From NCBI GenBank assembly GCA_002314595.1, contig DCGP01000029.1, positions 1 to 5,389 of the forward strand: a stretch of DNA of 5,389 bases. The letters run 5' to 3'. This document shows, piece after piece, positions 5,243 to 5,389 of this stretch (its first letter is position 1; each line of letters opens with the position of its first letter). The DNA is from Clostridiales bacterium UBA1775. GTDB lineage: Bacteria > Bacillota > Clostridia > Monoglobales > Firm-18. A program made the position numbers and the translations under genes. The notes beneath the pieces were generated by a model. That model made no database searches, was not told where the DNA came from, and worked only from the letters and a program-made list of their open reading frames with translations.

Positions 5243-5275
5243 AAAAAAACACTCTCACAAAATTAGTGAAGAGTG
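5243..5275 (-). terminator. Second intrinsic terminator behind the tRNA gene
   Basis: Read on the minus strand, 5275-5266 pairs with 5258-5250 (9 bp with one bulged base at 5269) around a 7-nt loop, followed by seven T (5249-5243). This is the classical form and insulates the alpha-galactosidase promoter from upstream transcription. Confidence 0.8.
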
Positions 5276-5280
5276 AATAA

Positions 5281-5318
5281 ATAAAAGTCGACAAGCCTCA
5301 TAAACGAAACTTGTCGAC
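5281..5318 (-). terminator. Intrinsic terminator directly after tRNA-Val
   Basis: A perfect 9-bp stem (5287-5295 with 5310-5318, each arm containing the palindrome GTCGAC) with a 14-nt loop, followed on the minus strand by TTTTATTTATT. It starts 3 bp after the CCA end of the tRNA gene. Confidence 0.8.
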
Positions 5319-5321
5319 CTT

Positions 5322-5389
5322 TGGTGGGAACAATAGGGATCGAACCTATGACCCTCTGCTTGTAAGGCAGATGCTCTCCCAGCTGAGCT
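5322..5389 (-). tRNA. tRNA-Val (anticodon TAC), 5' end outside the window
   Basis: Read on the minus strand from the right edge: D arm (GCTC...GAGC), anticodon stem TCTGC/GCAGA with loop CTTACAA giving anticodon TAC (valine), T arm ATAGG-TTCGATC-CCTAT, acceptor 3' strand TGTTCCC, discriminator A and an encoded CCA (5324-5322). The window begins at tRNA position 9, so the eight 5' nucleotides (expected GGGAACA plus T8) are missing. A full gene would be 76 nt. It may be the last gene of a tRNA cluster, since tandem terminators follow it. Confidence 0.95.

Noticed and set aside
5322..5389. tRNA-Val 3' end as an integration site of a mobile element
   Set aside because: I saw no second copy of the tRNA 3' end and no integrase, transposase or phage gene in the window.

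Overview
The window looks like chromosomal DNA of a low-GC Gram-positive bacterium, most likely an anaerobic gut- or rumen-type member of the Clostridia. The reasons are AT-rich intergenic DNA, strong AGGAGG-type ribosome binding sites, consensus TTGACA/TATAAT-type promoters with 17-bp spacers, a tRNA gene that encodes its own CCA, and a dockerin module of the kind known from fibre-degrading Clostridia. I cannot name a species.

Layout, left to right. (a) 1-1748, minus strand: two secreted-protein genes 47 bp apart, probably one operon. The first to be transcribed (514-1581) encodes a signal peptide, an InlB-type repeat module and a C-terminal type I dockerin-like module. The second (466 down to the left edge, cut off) encodes a signal peptide and a cohesin-like module. 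The operon has a promoter at 1720-1748 with A-tracts upstream, and an untranslated leader of about 130 nt that may hold a 19-codon leader ORF. (b) 1833-3191, minus: a MATE-family membrane transporter. (c) 3192-3304: two back-to-back divergent promoters. (d) 3305-3979, plus: a small cytoplasmic SGNH/GDSL hydrolase. (e) 3978-4018: one long hairpin that serves as terminator for both converging genes. (f) 4021-5184, minus: a cytoplasmic GH27 alpha-galactosidase with a perfect consensus promoter. (g) 5243-5389, minus: two tandem hairpin terminators behind a tRNA-Val(TAC) gene that is cut at its 5' end by the window edge.

How the parts may fit together. Dockerin and cohesin are the two halves of the plug-and-socket used in cellulosomes, so finding them in adjacent secreted genes with no catalytic domain visible in either suggests a surface or extracellular assembly, possibly adhesive or structural. 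This is the main item of interest, and it is inference: binding has not been shown, and the cohesin-like call rests on pattern resemblance in a truncated gene. The alpha-galactosidase and the SGNH esterase both lack signal peptides and plausibly act on imported oligosaccharides (alpha-galactosides, acylated sugars), but each has its own promoter and they are not in one operon. The MATE transporter has no visible functional tie to its neighbours.
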